Assembly: GCA_035542475.1 (NCBI GenBank)
Contig: DATKLL010000003.1
Coordinates: 15,634 to 79,633, forward strand
Direction of reading: 5' to 3'
Length of the DNA: 64,000 nt
DNA from: DATKLL01 sp035542475
Lineage (GTDB): Bacteria > Desulfobacterota > Syntrophia > Syntrophales > UBA2185
Of the stretch, positions 53,607 to 62,994 are shown one piece after another. Under the pieces are notes generated by a model. That model did no database searches and was not told where the DNA came from. It saw only the letters and a program-made list of their open reading frames with translations. Numbering within the stretch: the first letter of the stretch is position 1; every line of letters begins with the position of its first letter. Both the position numbers and the translations under genes were made by a program.

Positions 53607-54581
53607 ATGATACCCATTCGCGATACGATTCCATCCAGAAATTATCCCGTCATTAACGTACTTCTAATTGCAATCAATATTTTATTCTACCTGGTGGAAA
53701 TGTCCCAAGGTGAGGCACTCAACAGGTTCATCTATACCTATGGCCTTGTCCCGGCTCGTTATTCAATACATAAGATAGCAATGCATTTCAGTCTCTCCCA
53801 GCAGATTCTATCCCCTATTTCGTATATGTTTCTCCATGGGAGCTTCTGGCACCTTTTAGGTAATATGTGGTTCCTTTATATTTTCGGGGACAATGTCGAA
53901 GATCGTCTTGGGCATCTGAGATATTTCTTTTTTTATCTGCTCTGTGGGGTTTCATCAGCACTCACCCATTTATTCTTCAATCTTGATTCCATGATGCCGA
54001 CAATCGGAGCCAGCGGCGCCATAGCCGGTGTGATGGGCGCATACTTCATTCTCTATCCCAGATCAAGAATAATTACATTGATCCCCATTATTTTTATTCC
54101 TTATTTTATAGAACTTCCTGCCGCGATTTTTTTAGGTATATGGCTTTTCATGCAATTTATCAGCGCGACACTAATAAGCACGGAGGCAGGTAATATCGCA
54201 TGGTGGGCTCATATCGGGGGTTTTATTTTTGGTGCCGTATTTTTGAAATTGCTTCTTATGATGCCGGAACAGGGTATTTCCCGCAAATTAAGTCAGGCTA
54301 CAGTGAGGAGAGATACTCCAAGGCTGCATATCACTCGGCCTGTTTCACAAACAGGTGATTCAGATCTTTATGCAGACCTGTCTATTACAAAGGAAGAAGC
54401 CGCACGAGGCGTAAAAAAACTGATCAGTATCCCCTTCGGCTATCAAAAGAAGCCCCTTATTCTCAATATCCCATCGGGGATCAAGGATGGCTCTAAACTT
54501 CGCCTGGCAGGAATGGGGAAAAAGACGGATAACGGTGAACGAGGCGATCTCCATCTCAAGATTAATGTCATGGAAGATTAA
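53607..54581 (+). CDS. Rhomboid protease with a DnaJ-C-terminal-like tail
   Basis: A 324-residue protein. The rhomboid part (1 to about 225) has the catalytic Ser136 in GASGAIAGVMG and His202 in WWAHIGGF, and the HLLGNMWFLYIFGDNVED motif. The tail (about 253-324) resembles the C-terminal peptide-binding domain of DnaJ: KPLILNIPSGIKDGSKLRLAGMG and GDLHLKINV. This pairing of an intramembrane protease and a chaperone-like domain is unusual and could let it select misfolded membrane proteins. Divergent from the barrel gene. Confidence 0.88.
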   Translation: MIPIRDTIPSRNYPVINVLLIAINILFYLVEMSQGEALNRFIYTYGLVPARYSIHKIAMHFSLSQQILSPISYMFLHGSFWHLLGNMWFLYIFGDNVEDRLGHLRYFFFYLLCGVSSALTHLFFNLDSMMPTIGASGAIAGVMGAYFILYPRSRIITLIPIIFIPYFIELPAAIFLGIWLFMQFISATLISTEAGNIAWWAHIGGFIFGAVFLKLLLMMPEQGISRKLSQATVRRDTPRLHITRPVSQTGDSDLYADLSITKEEAARGVKKLISIPFGYQKKPLILNIPSGIKDGSKLRLAGMGKKTDNGERGDLHLKINVMED

Positions 54582-54627
54582 GACGAGACTTGAGATGCCT
54601 GGGTTGCGAGCAATAACGATAAACGAC

Positions 54628-54720
54628 TTACCGCATCAAATGACCCACATACAATACCAGGGTAATGGCCAGGATGTGTAGTATCAACCAGCCCGGTTGC
54701 CATAATAAAAAGTGATTCAT
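54628..54720 (-). CDS. 30-residue single-helix membrane protein
   Basis: A short frame, MNHFLLWQPGWLILHILAIT and onward to a VGHLMR tail, with a perfect AGGAGG seven nt-range upstream (AGGAGGATTTTATG). It is a single hydrophobic helix of about 20 residues. It sits on the minus strand after the 165-residue membrane gene (84 nt) in the cfa operon direction. Small proteins of this type often regulate membrane complexes. Not identified further. Confidence 0.6.
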   Translation of the reverse strand: MNHFLLWQPGWLILHILAITLVLYVGHLMR

Positions 54721-54803
54721 AAAATCCTCCTCTCCCAACTTTCAAGTCGACAGTGTGTTCGCCTGATTATAGCCTTGATATAATCTTGCAAAACCGGTGA
54801 CTT

Positions 54804-55301
54804 TTATTTCCATATCAGATTGCCTAAAGTATATACAACACTCAGGGCGACAAGATGTACCCACCACCAGCCCATATTCGGATAGCGGAAGAACCGGCCC
54901 TTGCGAACGGCATTCTCAGGCTGTTTGAGCAGCTCCAGCTCGAACAGCGCCTTGCCTACAACAAATTTCGCCCACAATATTGCTATATCCGCAAGCAGGG
55001 TTTTAAACAGTAGCGATTGCAGTGTCCACACTTCCGGGACATTTTTTACAGAAAAATGAGCCATGGCAATAGTCCCGATAATAGCAGTCATGCCATTGAG
55101 CACATAGCCGAATGCCACAGTCTGGTGGAAGCAAAATAAAACAGTAATGACTACCACACTGAGCATCCCCGAAACGGCAGGGATTACATCCCACGGATCT
55201 TCACCCAGAGGATGGATACGGCTATGCAGCAAAAATCCGCCTAATGCCAGAAAAAACAGGGAACAAATCAATAAGACCCGCAGATTTTGTTTTTGAGTCA
55301 T
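54804..55301 (-). CDS. Hypothetical polytopic membrane protein
   Basis: A 165-residue protein with about five hydrophobic segments (8-26, 40-60, 65-83, 100-120, 145-163). No family was recognised. Its ATG overlaps the TGA of a 40-residue frame upstream (ATGA), and the cyclopropane synthase gene is upstream of that, so it is probably part of the same operon and may act with membrane lipid modification. Confidence 0.7.
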   Translation of the reverse strand: MTQKQNLRVLLICSLFFLALGGFLLHSRIHPLGEDPWDVIPAVSGMLSVVVITVLFCFHQTVAFGYVLNGMTAIIGTIAMAHFSVKNVPEVWTLQSLLFKTLLADIAILWAKFVVGKALFELELLKQPENAVRKGRFFRYPNMGWWWVHLVALSVVYTLGNLIWK

Positions 55302-55420
55302 TCTTTACCCCCTTTGGAATTATCAATATCAGCCTGAATATCATTCTTTGAATAAGTACGAATAGCAGCCACCCCTTTGATTGGCTCAAAGATTAGGTTG
55401 GCACAAAGCAAGTCCGTCAT
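55298..55420 (-). CDS. Possible 40-residue protein between cfa and a membrane protein gene
   Basis: A 40-codon frame starting MTDLLCANLIFEP begins 3 nt after the cfa stop and ends with a TGA that overlaps the next start by four bases. The tight packing on both sides suggests a real, translationally coupled gene. It has no strong ribosome-binding site of its own. No family recognised. Confidence 0.45.
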   Translation of the reverse strand: MTDLLCANLIFEPIKGVAAIRTYSKNDIQADIDNSKGGKE

Positions 55421-55423
55421 CTT

Positions 55424-56533
55424 CTATCTACACGCAGGCTGGGGAGTGCCGTATTTAGTCAGGACAATCTGCCAGAGTTGATTGCACCTGGCGCGGAACG
55501 ACCCGGCACAGGACAGCAGATAATATTCCCACATACGCTTGAACTTGTCATCATATCTGCTTTTCAGTTTGGTCCACGCCTCCTGAAAGTTTTTGTGCCA
55601 GGCCATCAAAGTCTTTTCATAGTGTGGCCCCAGGTTGTGCAGATCTTCCATAACAAACAACCCCTCAATGGATTTACCGATTTGGGTAATACTAGGCAAC
55701 ATGCCATTCGGGAATATGTATTTATTTATCCAAGGATCGCATTGTATCAGTGATTCATTGCCGCCGATCGTTTGCAGAAGAAAAATACCGTCATCTTTAA
55801 GGCAGCGATGGACAGCTTTCATAAAGGTTTTGTAGTTTTTCTGACCTACGTGTTCAAACATGCCGATAGAAACGATTTTATCAAATGCACCCTGGAGATC
55901 GCGATAATCGCAATGAAGTATCTGAACCGGCAAGTCTTTACAAGATTCTCGAGCATAACTGATCTGTTTTTCGGATATATTGACGGCGGTCACCCCACAG
56001 CCATAGTGTTCCGCGATATATTTTGCAAACCCCCCCCAACCGCAGCCGACATCCAGTACATGATCGTCTTTACTGAGATTGATTTTTTTACAGATCAGGT
56101 TGATTTTTTTCTGCTGGGCTTCATTCAAGTCCTCTGTCCCATCGAAATATGCACAGCTGTACTGATTGTAAGGATCAAGAAATGACATGAACAGTTCATT
56201 ATCAAGATCATAATGCCGTTCGGCAACAATACGGGAGCGCATCTTTGACTGTAGGTTGAATATGGCAGCAGTAAGGGTGGGTATGAGGAACTTAAAACTA
56301 TCTTTGATTTTTGTATCTAGACCGGCTGTAAGTATCTTAAATATGAACTCATCAAGTTGCTGGCAGTCCCACCATCCCTCCATGTATGATTCACCGAGAC
56401 CCAGATTCTTGTTCTGTAACATCTGAGGGAAAACCCGGTCATCTCTGACCCGGATATCCCATGGACTGTTGCCGTTAATTTTAACGCCGATTGGGGCAAA
56501 CATTTTTTCGATTATGTACCGATGTCTGAACAT
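55424..56533 (-). CDS. cfa: Cyclopropane-fatty-acyl-phospholipid synthase
   Basis: A 369-residue SAM-dependent enzyme that adds a methylene across lipid double bonds. Start at 56533 follows AGAGGAGA. The SAM site is VLDVGCGWGGFAKYIAEHYG, followed by GVTAVNISEKQISYAR; later VSIGMFEHVGQKNY and the C-terminal FRARCNQLWQIV match Cfa. Its presence near a specialised acyl-lipid locus may be coincidence; it acts on ordinary phospholipids. It heads a small operon with membrane proteins. Confidence 0.96.
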   Translation of the reverse strand: MFRHRYIIEKMFAPIGVKINGNSPWDIRVRDDRVFPQMLQNKNLGLGESYMEGWWDCQQLDEFIFKILTAGLDTKIKDSFKFLIPTLTAAIFNLQSKMRSRIVAERHYDLDNELFMSFLDPYNQYSCAYFDGTEDLNEAQQKKINLICKKINLSKDDHVLDVGCGWGGFAKYIAEHYGCGVTAVNISEKQISYARESCKDLPVQILHCDYRDLQGAFDKIVSIGMFEHVGQKNYKTFMKAVHRCLKDDGIFLLQTIGGNESLIQCDPWINKYIFPNGMLPSITQIGKSIEGLFVMEDLHNLGPHYEKTLMAWHKNFQEAWTKLKSRYDDKFKRMWEYYLLSCAGSFRARCNQLWQIVLTKYGTPQPACR

Positions 56534-56838
56534 TGGGGCGTCTCCTCTTTGCACAGCTTATTATATGGGCCTGCTATTTTGAAGAGATCATCTAAATGCT
56601 GAAAATAATCTGCCACTGACAATAAATAATGTAAAGGATGGACGGATACAATAGTAGTTGAGCGCGGGGAAAGTGGTAGGTTAATGTTACCATATTGAGG
56701 ATGTTTGCCATCGTAGTATTTAACTACCATTATACTAACATTAAATCAGCCTTGTATTCTACTGACCGTCAATTTATAAAAAATTGCAAGTGATAGAAAT
56801 GATTATTTAAATTAACAACGTTGAAAAGGAGAGTAATC

Positions 56839-57180
56839 ATGGTTTACATACCGGTAATATTATTTGCAATTGCGGCACTCGGTGGTTTGACGCTAGTTTA
56901 TCTAAAGTTCAGCGGACAAACAATTCCCATGTCTCTGGCTATCGTTCATGGACTTTTCGCTGCTACAGGTCTCGTTGCATTAATAGTTAATGTAGCTTCC
57001 GGCATTGCGAACACACTGATGAATATTTCTCTGGCGCTATTTGTCATCGTGGCCATAGGCGGTTTTATCCTTTTTTCATTTTATGTCAGGAAAAAAGAGC
57101 TTCCCAACGCACTGATTGCGATACATGGAATTGGTGCGGTTATTTCCTTCGTATTGCTGTTGATTGCTGTATTTGCATAG
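56839..57180 (+). CDS. Four-helix membrane protein with internal duplication
   Basis: A 113-residue membrane protein. Start at 56839 follows AAAGGAGAG. It has four hydrophobic helices in two similar halves: VILFAIAALGG and LPMSLAIVHG-type (IPMSLAIVHGLFA) in the first, LALFVIVAIGG and LPNALIAIHGIGA in the second. His37 and His96 lie at the same place in each half. Function unknown; a metal or heme site across two His is possible but not shown. Confidence 0.75.
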   Translation: MVYIPVILFAIAALGGLTLVYLKFSGQTIPMSLAIVHGLFAATGLVALIVNVASGIANTLMNISLALFVIVAIGGFILFSFYVRKKELPNALIAIHGIGAVISFVLLLIAVFA

Positions 57181-57268
57181 ATTCATAGTCGGAAATGCAT
57201 ATTGGTTCCTTTAGGTAACAAAATCAAGGATTGGTGAAACAGATTTGTTTTAAAAAGGAGGATGCACA

Positions 57269-57790
57269 GTGCGAAAAATAATTTTGGTCTTTTTGGGCGT
57301 CATATTCATTACCGGTTATGCCCTGGCTGAGGAAAAAGTAATGCAAATGTACTTGGTGAATGATCAGGGTATCAGTAAAAAAATCGGTGAGGTGACTGCC
57401 ACTGACAGCCGGTATGGTCTTATTCTCATGCCGCAATTAAGGGATCTTCCACCCGGTATACATGGATTTCATGTACATCAGAACCCTGACTGCAACCATG
57501 CCATGAAAGACGGCAAACATGTCGCTGCGCTTGCTGCTGGGGGACATTTTGACCCTCACAAGACAGGCAAACATGAAGGGCCGTACGGGAAGGGGCACCT
57601 GGGAGATCTACCCGTCCTTTATGTGGATGCAGGCGGTAAGTCAACAATTCCCGTGCTTGCGCCCAGACTAAAAGTATCGGACCTGGAAGGTAAATCACTG
57701 ATGATCCACGCCGGCGGTGATAACTATTCGGATACCCCCGAAGCGCTTGGCGGCGGCGGTGCCAGGATTGCCTGTGGTGTGATCAAATAA
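57269..57790 (+). CDS. sodC: Cu/Zn superoxide dismutase
   Basis: A 173-residue periplasmic enzyme. GTG start with AAGGAGG upstream and a signal peptide ending in ALA (about residue 20). Metal ligands are in GFHVHQNPDCNH (His, His), GGHFDPH, HEGPYGKGHLGD (Zn His and Asp) and LMIHAGGDNYSD (Cu His). The conserved Cys pair (Cys near 73 and the late IACGVI) can form the disulfide. It removes superoxide from the cell envelope, useful for an anaerobe meeting oxygen. Confidence 0.95.
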   Translation: MRKIILVFLGVIFITGYALAEEKVMQMYLVNDQGISKKIGEVTATDSRYGLILMPQLRDLPPGIHGFHVHQNPDCNHAMKDGKHVAALAAGGHFDPHKTGKHEGPYGKGHLGDLPVLYVDAGGKSTIPVLAPRLKVSDLEGKSLMIHAGGDNYSDTPEALGGGGARIACGVIK

Positions 57791-57907
57791 AGCGAAATGT
57801 CGAGTTGCCCGAATATTTTATGGGACGGTTGATTTGGTTTACCCATCAGGATATAGAAAATAGCCTGTTTGTGGAGATAGTAAAACTATCTTTTCTTCCT
57901 TCTTTAC

Positions 57908-57943
57908 AAAGGCCATCCGCGGGTGATCCCGGAGATGGCCTTT
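57908..57943. terminator. Hairpin between convergent sodC and a lipoprotein gene
   Basis: Arms AAAGGCCATC and GATGGCCTTT form a perfect stem around CGCGGGTGATCCCGGA. The T tract is weak on the plus strand and partial on the minus strand. Confidence 0.6.
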
Positions 57944-57968
57944 GCAATTCAATAATGACCTTACTTGC

Positions 57969-58601
57969 TTAAAACGCCTTTTGAAAATCCCTGTCTCTGA
58001 AAATGGTCAATATCATCTGATCGACCAGTCTGTAAGCCCCTTTCTCCAGTTCCTTGGCATCCTGGCTGGATACCGGATGCGCGGTCGCGGTAAAATCCTT
58101 CTGTAATTTACTCTCGCCATTTTTAAATAGTAAAACCTGAAACTTTGCCTCCTGGTCCGTCATCGATGTCAGGATAAACTGGAATTCGGTGGCTCCCTTC
58201 ACTGCCGCCTGCGCTCGCGGCGGTGGGGCGGCCCCCCACCAGTAGGGGTGATATGGACCCCAGTATCCGCCGTAAGTCTGATCATAGACCTTCATGCCCA
58301 TCTGCTGAAAGGCCTTCTGAAAACAGTACCACAGATAACTTTCAAGATTTGCTGTGGCTTCGTAGTACACCTTATTGTCCGCACTGTAGTATCCCCAGGC
58401 CTTTGTGTTGGACGCCTGATTGCTGAAATTATCGAGAATCACCGCCTTGCCTTTATAACGGCCGAAATCCGCCGTACGGAAACCCGGTGTGTAGCTTTCC
58501 TGTTTCATGGTCACCTTCGAACCTGCGGCGCATCCGATCATCAAAAAAGCCGCCGCCATGCATGTCAGATATCGAACCTGAAGGAATTTCGTTTTCATCA
58601 T
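57969..58601 (-). CDS. Hypothetical lipoprotein
   Basis: A 210-residue lipoprotein with lipobox FLMIGC near residue 24. The mature part has mixed alpha/beta content, with FGRYKGKAVILDNFSN near 47-62, a Gly/Tyr/Trp/Pro-rich stretch (GGYWGPYHPYWWGAA, about 112-126) and EFQFILTSMTD. Such Pro/Trp-rich insertions occur in envelope stress lipoproteins. No family is recognised. Function unknown; outer-membrane location likely. Confidence 0.75.
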   Translation of the reverse strand: MMKTKFLQVRYLTCMAAAFLMIGCAAGSKVTMKQESYTPGFRTADFGRYKGKAVILDNFSNQASNTKAWGYYSADNKVYYEATANLESYLWYCFQKAFQQMGMKVYDQTYGGYWGPYHPYWWGAAPPPRAQAAVKGATEFQFILTSMTDQEAKFQVLLFKNGESKLQKDFTATAHPVSSQDAKELEKGAYRLVDQMILTIFRDRDFQKAF

Positions 58602-58920
58602 CGACCTCCTCTTTTTAATAATTTCTCTCGATCAATATCATTCATTCTACGATGAATGACTAATAAGCAATATGCCAGGAATCGTTGTCTGATGTCAGCC
58701 ATTCTTATGGCTTCTTATTTGTGCAGAATTGCTTCAAGTATAGGAAAGAGACAATGATCAGTCAAGAAGAAAATAACCATATTGCATGATTATATATTGA
58801 TACTGATAACCGGCACTTGAAAACATTCTCAAGTTGCTTTATCAAATGTCTTTTGGTATCGTACCGGCGCATTCGCTTTTGTCATCTTTATTGTGAAAGA
58901 AAAAAGGGCCTTATCAAAAA
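58602..58920. other. Intergenic region upstream of purL
   Basis: A 319-nt spacer between divergent genes. I see no gene and no recognisable purine riboswitch or PurR box; promoter-like AT-rich stretches are present (near 58780-58800). Confidence 0.4.
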
Positions 58921-61899
58921 ATGGCAGACAGGATTGAAATAGGGTTCAAAGAAGGGATAAGAGACGCCCTCGGGGAAAAGATTAAGAGAAGGATCATCGA
59001 ACATTTACACATCGATGTTGATTCGGTAAAAACCATTGAAGTCCACACCATCGATGGAAATTTGTCAAAAGAAGAACTGGAAATGGCCGCGACCGGCCCT
59101 CTGTCCGATCCGATCATCCAGACTTTCGCTATCAACAGTGGCCTTGCCGAAAGGTTCGACTGGATGATTGAAGTAGGATTCAGACCGGGAGTCACTGATA
59201 ATGTCGGAAAGACCGCCAGAGAGGCCATCGAATTGCTTTTGGGGAAGGTATCAGACCGGCTTTCCGGTGTTCACACATCAAGACAATATGTGATTGAAGG
59301 GCCGATCCATCGGGAAGATGCGGAAAGGATAGCCTCAAGCCTGCTCGCCAATGATCTCATTGAGCGATATGCGATCGTTGATGGAAAATCCTGGGACAGA
59401 CAAAAGGGCATGCCTGCCTACGTACCACGCGTCCTTGGTGAAGACCGCCTGAGTATAGAAGAGATCAATCTCAATGTCAGCGACGAGATGCTTTTAAAAA
59501 TCAGCAATGAACGGGTCCTCGCCCTGAATCTGGATGAGATGAAGGCCCTGCGGAATTATCTGAGGGATGAGGCGGTATTGAAGGACAGGGAAAAGGTAGG
59601 TCTCGGCAACAAGATGACCGATGCCGAGCTGGAATGTCTGGCGCAGACGTGGTCCGAACACTGCAAACACAAGATATTCAACGCCCTAATTATTTATGAA
59701 GACGAACGAGGTACGCGGAAGGAGATAAATTCAATATTCGACAGCTATATCAGGAGATCCACGAAGGAGATCAGAAAGCGCCTGGGTAGGGATGACTGGT
59801 GCCTGTCCGTATTTGTTGACAATGCCGGTATTATTAAATTCAATGACGATTACAATCTTGTGTTCAAAGTGGAGACGCACAATTCTCCTTCAGCCCTCGA
59901 TCCTTATGGCGGCGCCCTGACGGGGATAGTCGGGGTCAACAGAGACCCCTTCGGTACCGGAAAAGGGGCTAAGCTTATTTTCAACACGGATGTCTTCTGC
60001 TTCGCACCGCCCGCGTATGACAAGCCGCTCCCGAAGCGGATCCTCCACCCGAGAAGAATCTATGAAGGTGTCCGGGAGGGCGTCGAACACGGCGGGAATA
60101 AGAGCGGCATCCCGACGGTTAATGGGTGCATCGTGTTTGACGAGCGATTCCTTGGTAAACCGCTTGTTTACTGCGGAACAGGCGGCATCATGCCCTCTCG
60201 CATCCTGGGGAAGCCCACGCATACGAAAGAAATACTGCCCGGAGATGCAGCCGTCATGACCGGAGGCAGAATCGGAAAAGACGGGATTCACGGTGCGACC
60301 TTTTCTTCTGAGGAGCTTCATGAAGGTTCCCCCGTGACTGCTGTACAGATCGGTGATCCCATCACCCAGAAAAAAATGACTGATTTTCTTCTGATGGCGA
60401 GGGACCGCGGCCTCTACCGGTGTATTACCGATAATGGCGCGGGCGGTCTTTCTTCCTCTGTCGGAGAGACGGCGCGTTTGTCCGGCGGCTGTGAAATCGA
60501 CCTGAAAAAAGCCCCCCTGAAGTATCCCGGTTTGAACCCTTGGGAAATTCTCATCTCTGAATCGCAGGAAAGGATGACGCTGGCGGTCGCCCCGGAGAAA
60601 GTCGGAGAATTCCTCGGCCTCGCACGCAAGATGGATGTGGAAGCGACTGTTGTCGGCAGATATACGGATTCTGGAAAATTCCATGTCCTTTATGGAGACA
60701 AAACTGTTGCCTGTCTCGAGATGGATTTCCTCCACGGCGGGGTTCCGCAGATGCAGCTTACCGCAAAATGGGCACCGCCCAGACATCCGGAGCCTGATTT
60801 TCGCGAGCCCGCCTCCATAGGACAGGCTTTGAAAAAAATGCTCTCCCGCCTGAATATCTGCAGCAAAGAGTCTGTCGTCAGGCGGTATGACCATGAGGTT
60901 CAGGGAGGCAGCGTCATCAAACCGCTGGTTGGTGTTTATAACGACGGGCCGGGCGACGCCGCCGTGATCCGGCCTGTTCTTACCTCCTTCGAGGGCGTAG
61001 TGGTAGCCAGCGGCATTTGTCCCCGCTACAGCGATATTGATACCTACCATATGGCCGCATGCGCGATAGACGAGGCGGTCAGAAATGCGATTGCCGTGGG
61101 GGGAGATCTTACGCAAATGGCCGGGCTGGATAACTTCTGTTGGTGTGATCCGGTCCAATCAGAAAAAACTCCCGACGGTGAATATAAGCTGGCCCAACTC
61201 GTCCGCGCGAATGAGGCTCTGTATGATTACACAACGGCCTATGGTGTTCCCTGCATCTCGGGAAAAGACAGCATGAAAAATGACTACCATATCGGAAATG
61301 TAAAAATATCGATCCCTCCGACACTCTTGTTTTCTACCATAGGGAAAATCGAGGATGTACGAAAAGCGGTCACCATGGATGCGAAGCGCCCGGGTGATCT
61401 GGTTTATATTGTCGGTGAGACTTATCCCGAATTGGGCGCTTCCGAGTGGTATGCCATGCACGGCTTTATAGGGAATGGAGTACCAAAGGTCAATGCAGAA
61501 AAGGCAAAGGCCTTGTACAATGCCTTGAGCGGGGCCATTAGGAAAGGGCTCGTCGCTTCCTGTCACGATTGTTCTGACGGGGGCTTGGGTGTCACCCTTG
61601 CCGAGTCGGCTTTTGCCGGAGGGTTGGGCATGTCAATTGACCTTGCCCTTGTTCCTTCTTCCGGCATCAACCGGGATGATACACTTCTTTTCTCCGAGTC
61701 TCAAAGCAGATTTGTCGTTACGATTTCCCCCGCTGCGAAAGAGTCCTTCGAAGAGATGATGAGGGAAACTGTCTTCGATCAGGTGGGAACAGTCAGTACC
61801 GAAAGATTTTTAAAGATGGATGGAATTAGAGGAAACAGGATTATTGAGGAAGATATACGCGATCTAAAGGCAGCATGGCAGAGGCCGCTGGACTTTTAA
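58921..61899 (+). CDS. purL: Phosphoribosylformylglycinamidine synthase, synthetase subunit with N-terminal PurS-like repeats
   Basis: A 992-residue enzyme of purine synthesis. Residues about 5-80 (RIEIGFKEGIRDALGEKI) and 81-155 (MIEVGFRPGVTDNVGKTA) are two copies of a PurS-like fold joined to the PurL body, so no separate purS is needed. The body has ECLAQTWSEHCKHKIF, GCGGG-like GNKSGIPTVNG, the ATP region DNGAGGLSSSVGETARLSGG and SHDCSDGGLGVTLAE. It works with PurQ, whose gene begins 27 nt downstream. Length is above the usual PurL because of the fused repeats. Confidence 0.95.
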   Translation: MADRIEIGFKEGIRDALGEKIKRRIIEHLHIDVDSVKTIEVHTIDGNLSKEELEMAATGPLSDPIIQTFAINSGLAERFDWMIEVGFRPGVTDNVGKTAREAIELLLGKVSDRLSGVHTSRQYVIEGPIHREDAERIASSLLANDLIERYAIVDGKSWDRQKGMPAYVPRVLGEDRLSIEEINLNVSDEMLLKISNERVLALNLDEMKALRNYLRDEAVLKDREKVGLGNKMTDAELECLAQTWSEHCKHKIFNALIIYEDERGTRKEINSIFDSYIRRSTKEIRKRLGRDDWCLSVFVDNAGIIKFNDDYNLVFKVETHNSPSALDPYGGALTGIVGVNRDPFGTGKGAKLIFNTDVFCFAPPAYDKPLPKRILHPRRIYEGVREGVEHGGNKSGIPTVNGCIVFDERFLGKPLVYCGTGGIMPSRILGKPTHTKEILPGDAAVMTGGRIGKDGIHGATFSSEELHEGSPVTAVQIGDPITQKKMTDFLLMARDRGLYRCITDNGAGGLSSSVGETARLSGGCEIDLKKAPLKYPGLNPWEILISESQERMTLAVAPEKVGEFLGLARKMDVEATVVGRYTDSGKFHVLYGDKTVACLEMDFLHGGVPQMQLTAKWAPPRHPEPDFREPASIGQALKKMLSRLNICSKESVVRRYDHEVQGGSVIKPLVGVYNDGPGDAAVIRPVLTSFEGVVVASGICPRYSDIDTYHMAACAIDEAVRNAIAVGGDLTQMAGLDNFCWCDPVQSEKTPDGEYKLAQLVRANEALYDYTTAYGVPCISGKDSMKNDYHIGNVKISIPPTLLFSTIGKIEDVRKAVTMDAKRPGDLVYIVGETYPELGASEWYAMHGFIGNGVPKVNAEKAKALYNALSGAIRKGLVASCHDCSDGGLGVTLAESAFAGGLGMSIDLALVPSSGINRDDTLLFSESQSRFVVTISPAAKESFEEMMRETVFDQVGTVSTERFLKMDGIRGNRIIEEDIRDLKAAWQRPLDF

Positions 61900-61926
61900 T
61901 GTTCGATAAGAGATTTTTTAGAAAGT

Positions 61927-62754
61927 ATGCCGAAAAAGGTTAAATCAATCGTCATTACGGGAAACGGAACCAACTGTGAGATGGAGATGGCCCACGCCTG
62001 CAGGCTCGCGGGCTTCGATGAGGTCGATATCATCCACATCAGTGAATTACTGTGCGGTGAAAAAAGCCTCGACGATTACCATTCCCTCAACCTGCCCGGG
62101 GGATTCCTGGACGGCGACGACCTGGGCTCGGCCAAGGCCGGGGCAAACCGCATTCTGCATGCGAAGGTCAAAGGGAAACAGGAGATATTGTATGATCAGT
62201 TCGCGAGGTTTATCGAACAGGGAAAGCTGATCCTGGGCGTCTGCAATGGATTCCAGCTGCTTGTGAAACTGGGCATGCTTCCCGGCTTCGACGGAGATTA
62301 CCGGACACAGACGGTAACCCTGACTTTCAACGATTCAGGCCGTTTTGAAGATCGATGGGTCTATCTCCGTGTGAACCGCAATTCTCCCTGCATCTTCACA
62401 AGAAAGATAGCCGGCATTTACCTGCCCGTAAGACACGGTGAAGGTAAGTTCATTACAAAGGATAATGATATTTTAAAAAGACTTCATGAAGATCATCAGG
62501 TTGTTGTTCAGTACAGCAATGAGGACTATAAAGATGCCACGATGGACTATCCCGCCAATCCTAATGGCGCTACAGACGGCATTGCCGGTATCTGTGACAG
62601 TTCAGGAAGGATCTTCGGCCTCATGCCCCATCCCGAGGCCTATGTCCACTACACCAATCATCCGCGCTGGACCAGGGAAAAACTACCGGAAGAGGGGATG
62701 GGCATTGCCATCTTCAGAAATGCCGTGGATTTTATCAGGAATGCCTCATTTTAA
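61927..62754 (+). CDS. purQ: Phosphoribosylformylglycinamidine synthase, glutaminase subunit
   Basis: A 275-residue class I glutamine amidotransferase. The nucleophile is in GVCNGFQLLVKLG and the Cys-His-Glu set is completed by MPHPEAYVHYTNHPRW. It provides ammonia to PurL, whose gene lies immediately upstream on the same strand (27-nt gap), so the two form one operon. Slightly longer than the common PurQ, with the PurS/PurL partner fused. Followed by 240 nt without a gene; a weak hairpin occurs just after the stop. Confidence 0.95.
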   Translation: MPKKVKSIVITGNGTNCEMEMAHACRLAGFDEVDIIHISELLCGEKSLDDYHSLNLPGGFLDGDDLGSAKAGANRILHAKVKGKQEILYDQFARFIEQGKLILGVCNGFQLLVKLGMLPGFDGDYRTQTVTLTFNDSGRFEDRWVYLRVNRNSPCIFTRKIAGIYLPVRHGEGKFITKDNDILKRLHEDHQVVVQYSNEDYKDATMDYPANPNGATDGIAGICDSSGRIFGLMPHPEAYVHYTNHPRWTREKLPEEGMGIAIFRNAVDFIRNASF

Positions 62755-62994
62755 TCACGCCCTTTTAATCGTGACTTTTCTTTAATCCTGCTTTTACGAA
62801 AGCGTGTTTGCGTAGCATCTTTCAGTCAGTACTATGCAGGCAGGGTGGATTAAAAATTTTAATAGCGTCGAGTATTGACTACACCTACAAAGTGTGACCC
62901 TGGATACATGATGGGAAGTGAAGATTACGGGATGAAAGAGATGTGATCCGACATTGATTTTTTCACCTTACTCCCCATACCAGCGAAATAATTA

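Noticed and set aside
58602..58920. Purine riboswitch before purL
   Set aside because: No conserved purine-aptamer loops or pairing could be drawn in the spacer.
59890..61158. 422-codon minus-strand frame inside purL
   Set aside because: It is a shadow of the purL coding sequence; the plus frame has all PurL motifs.
62754..62774. Terminator after purQ
   Set aside because: Only a 5-bp stem (TCACG/CGTGA) with a 10-nt loop; too weak to call.
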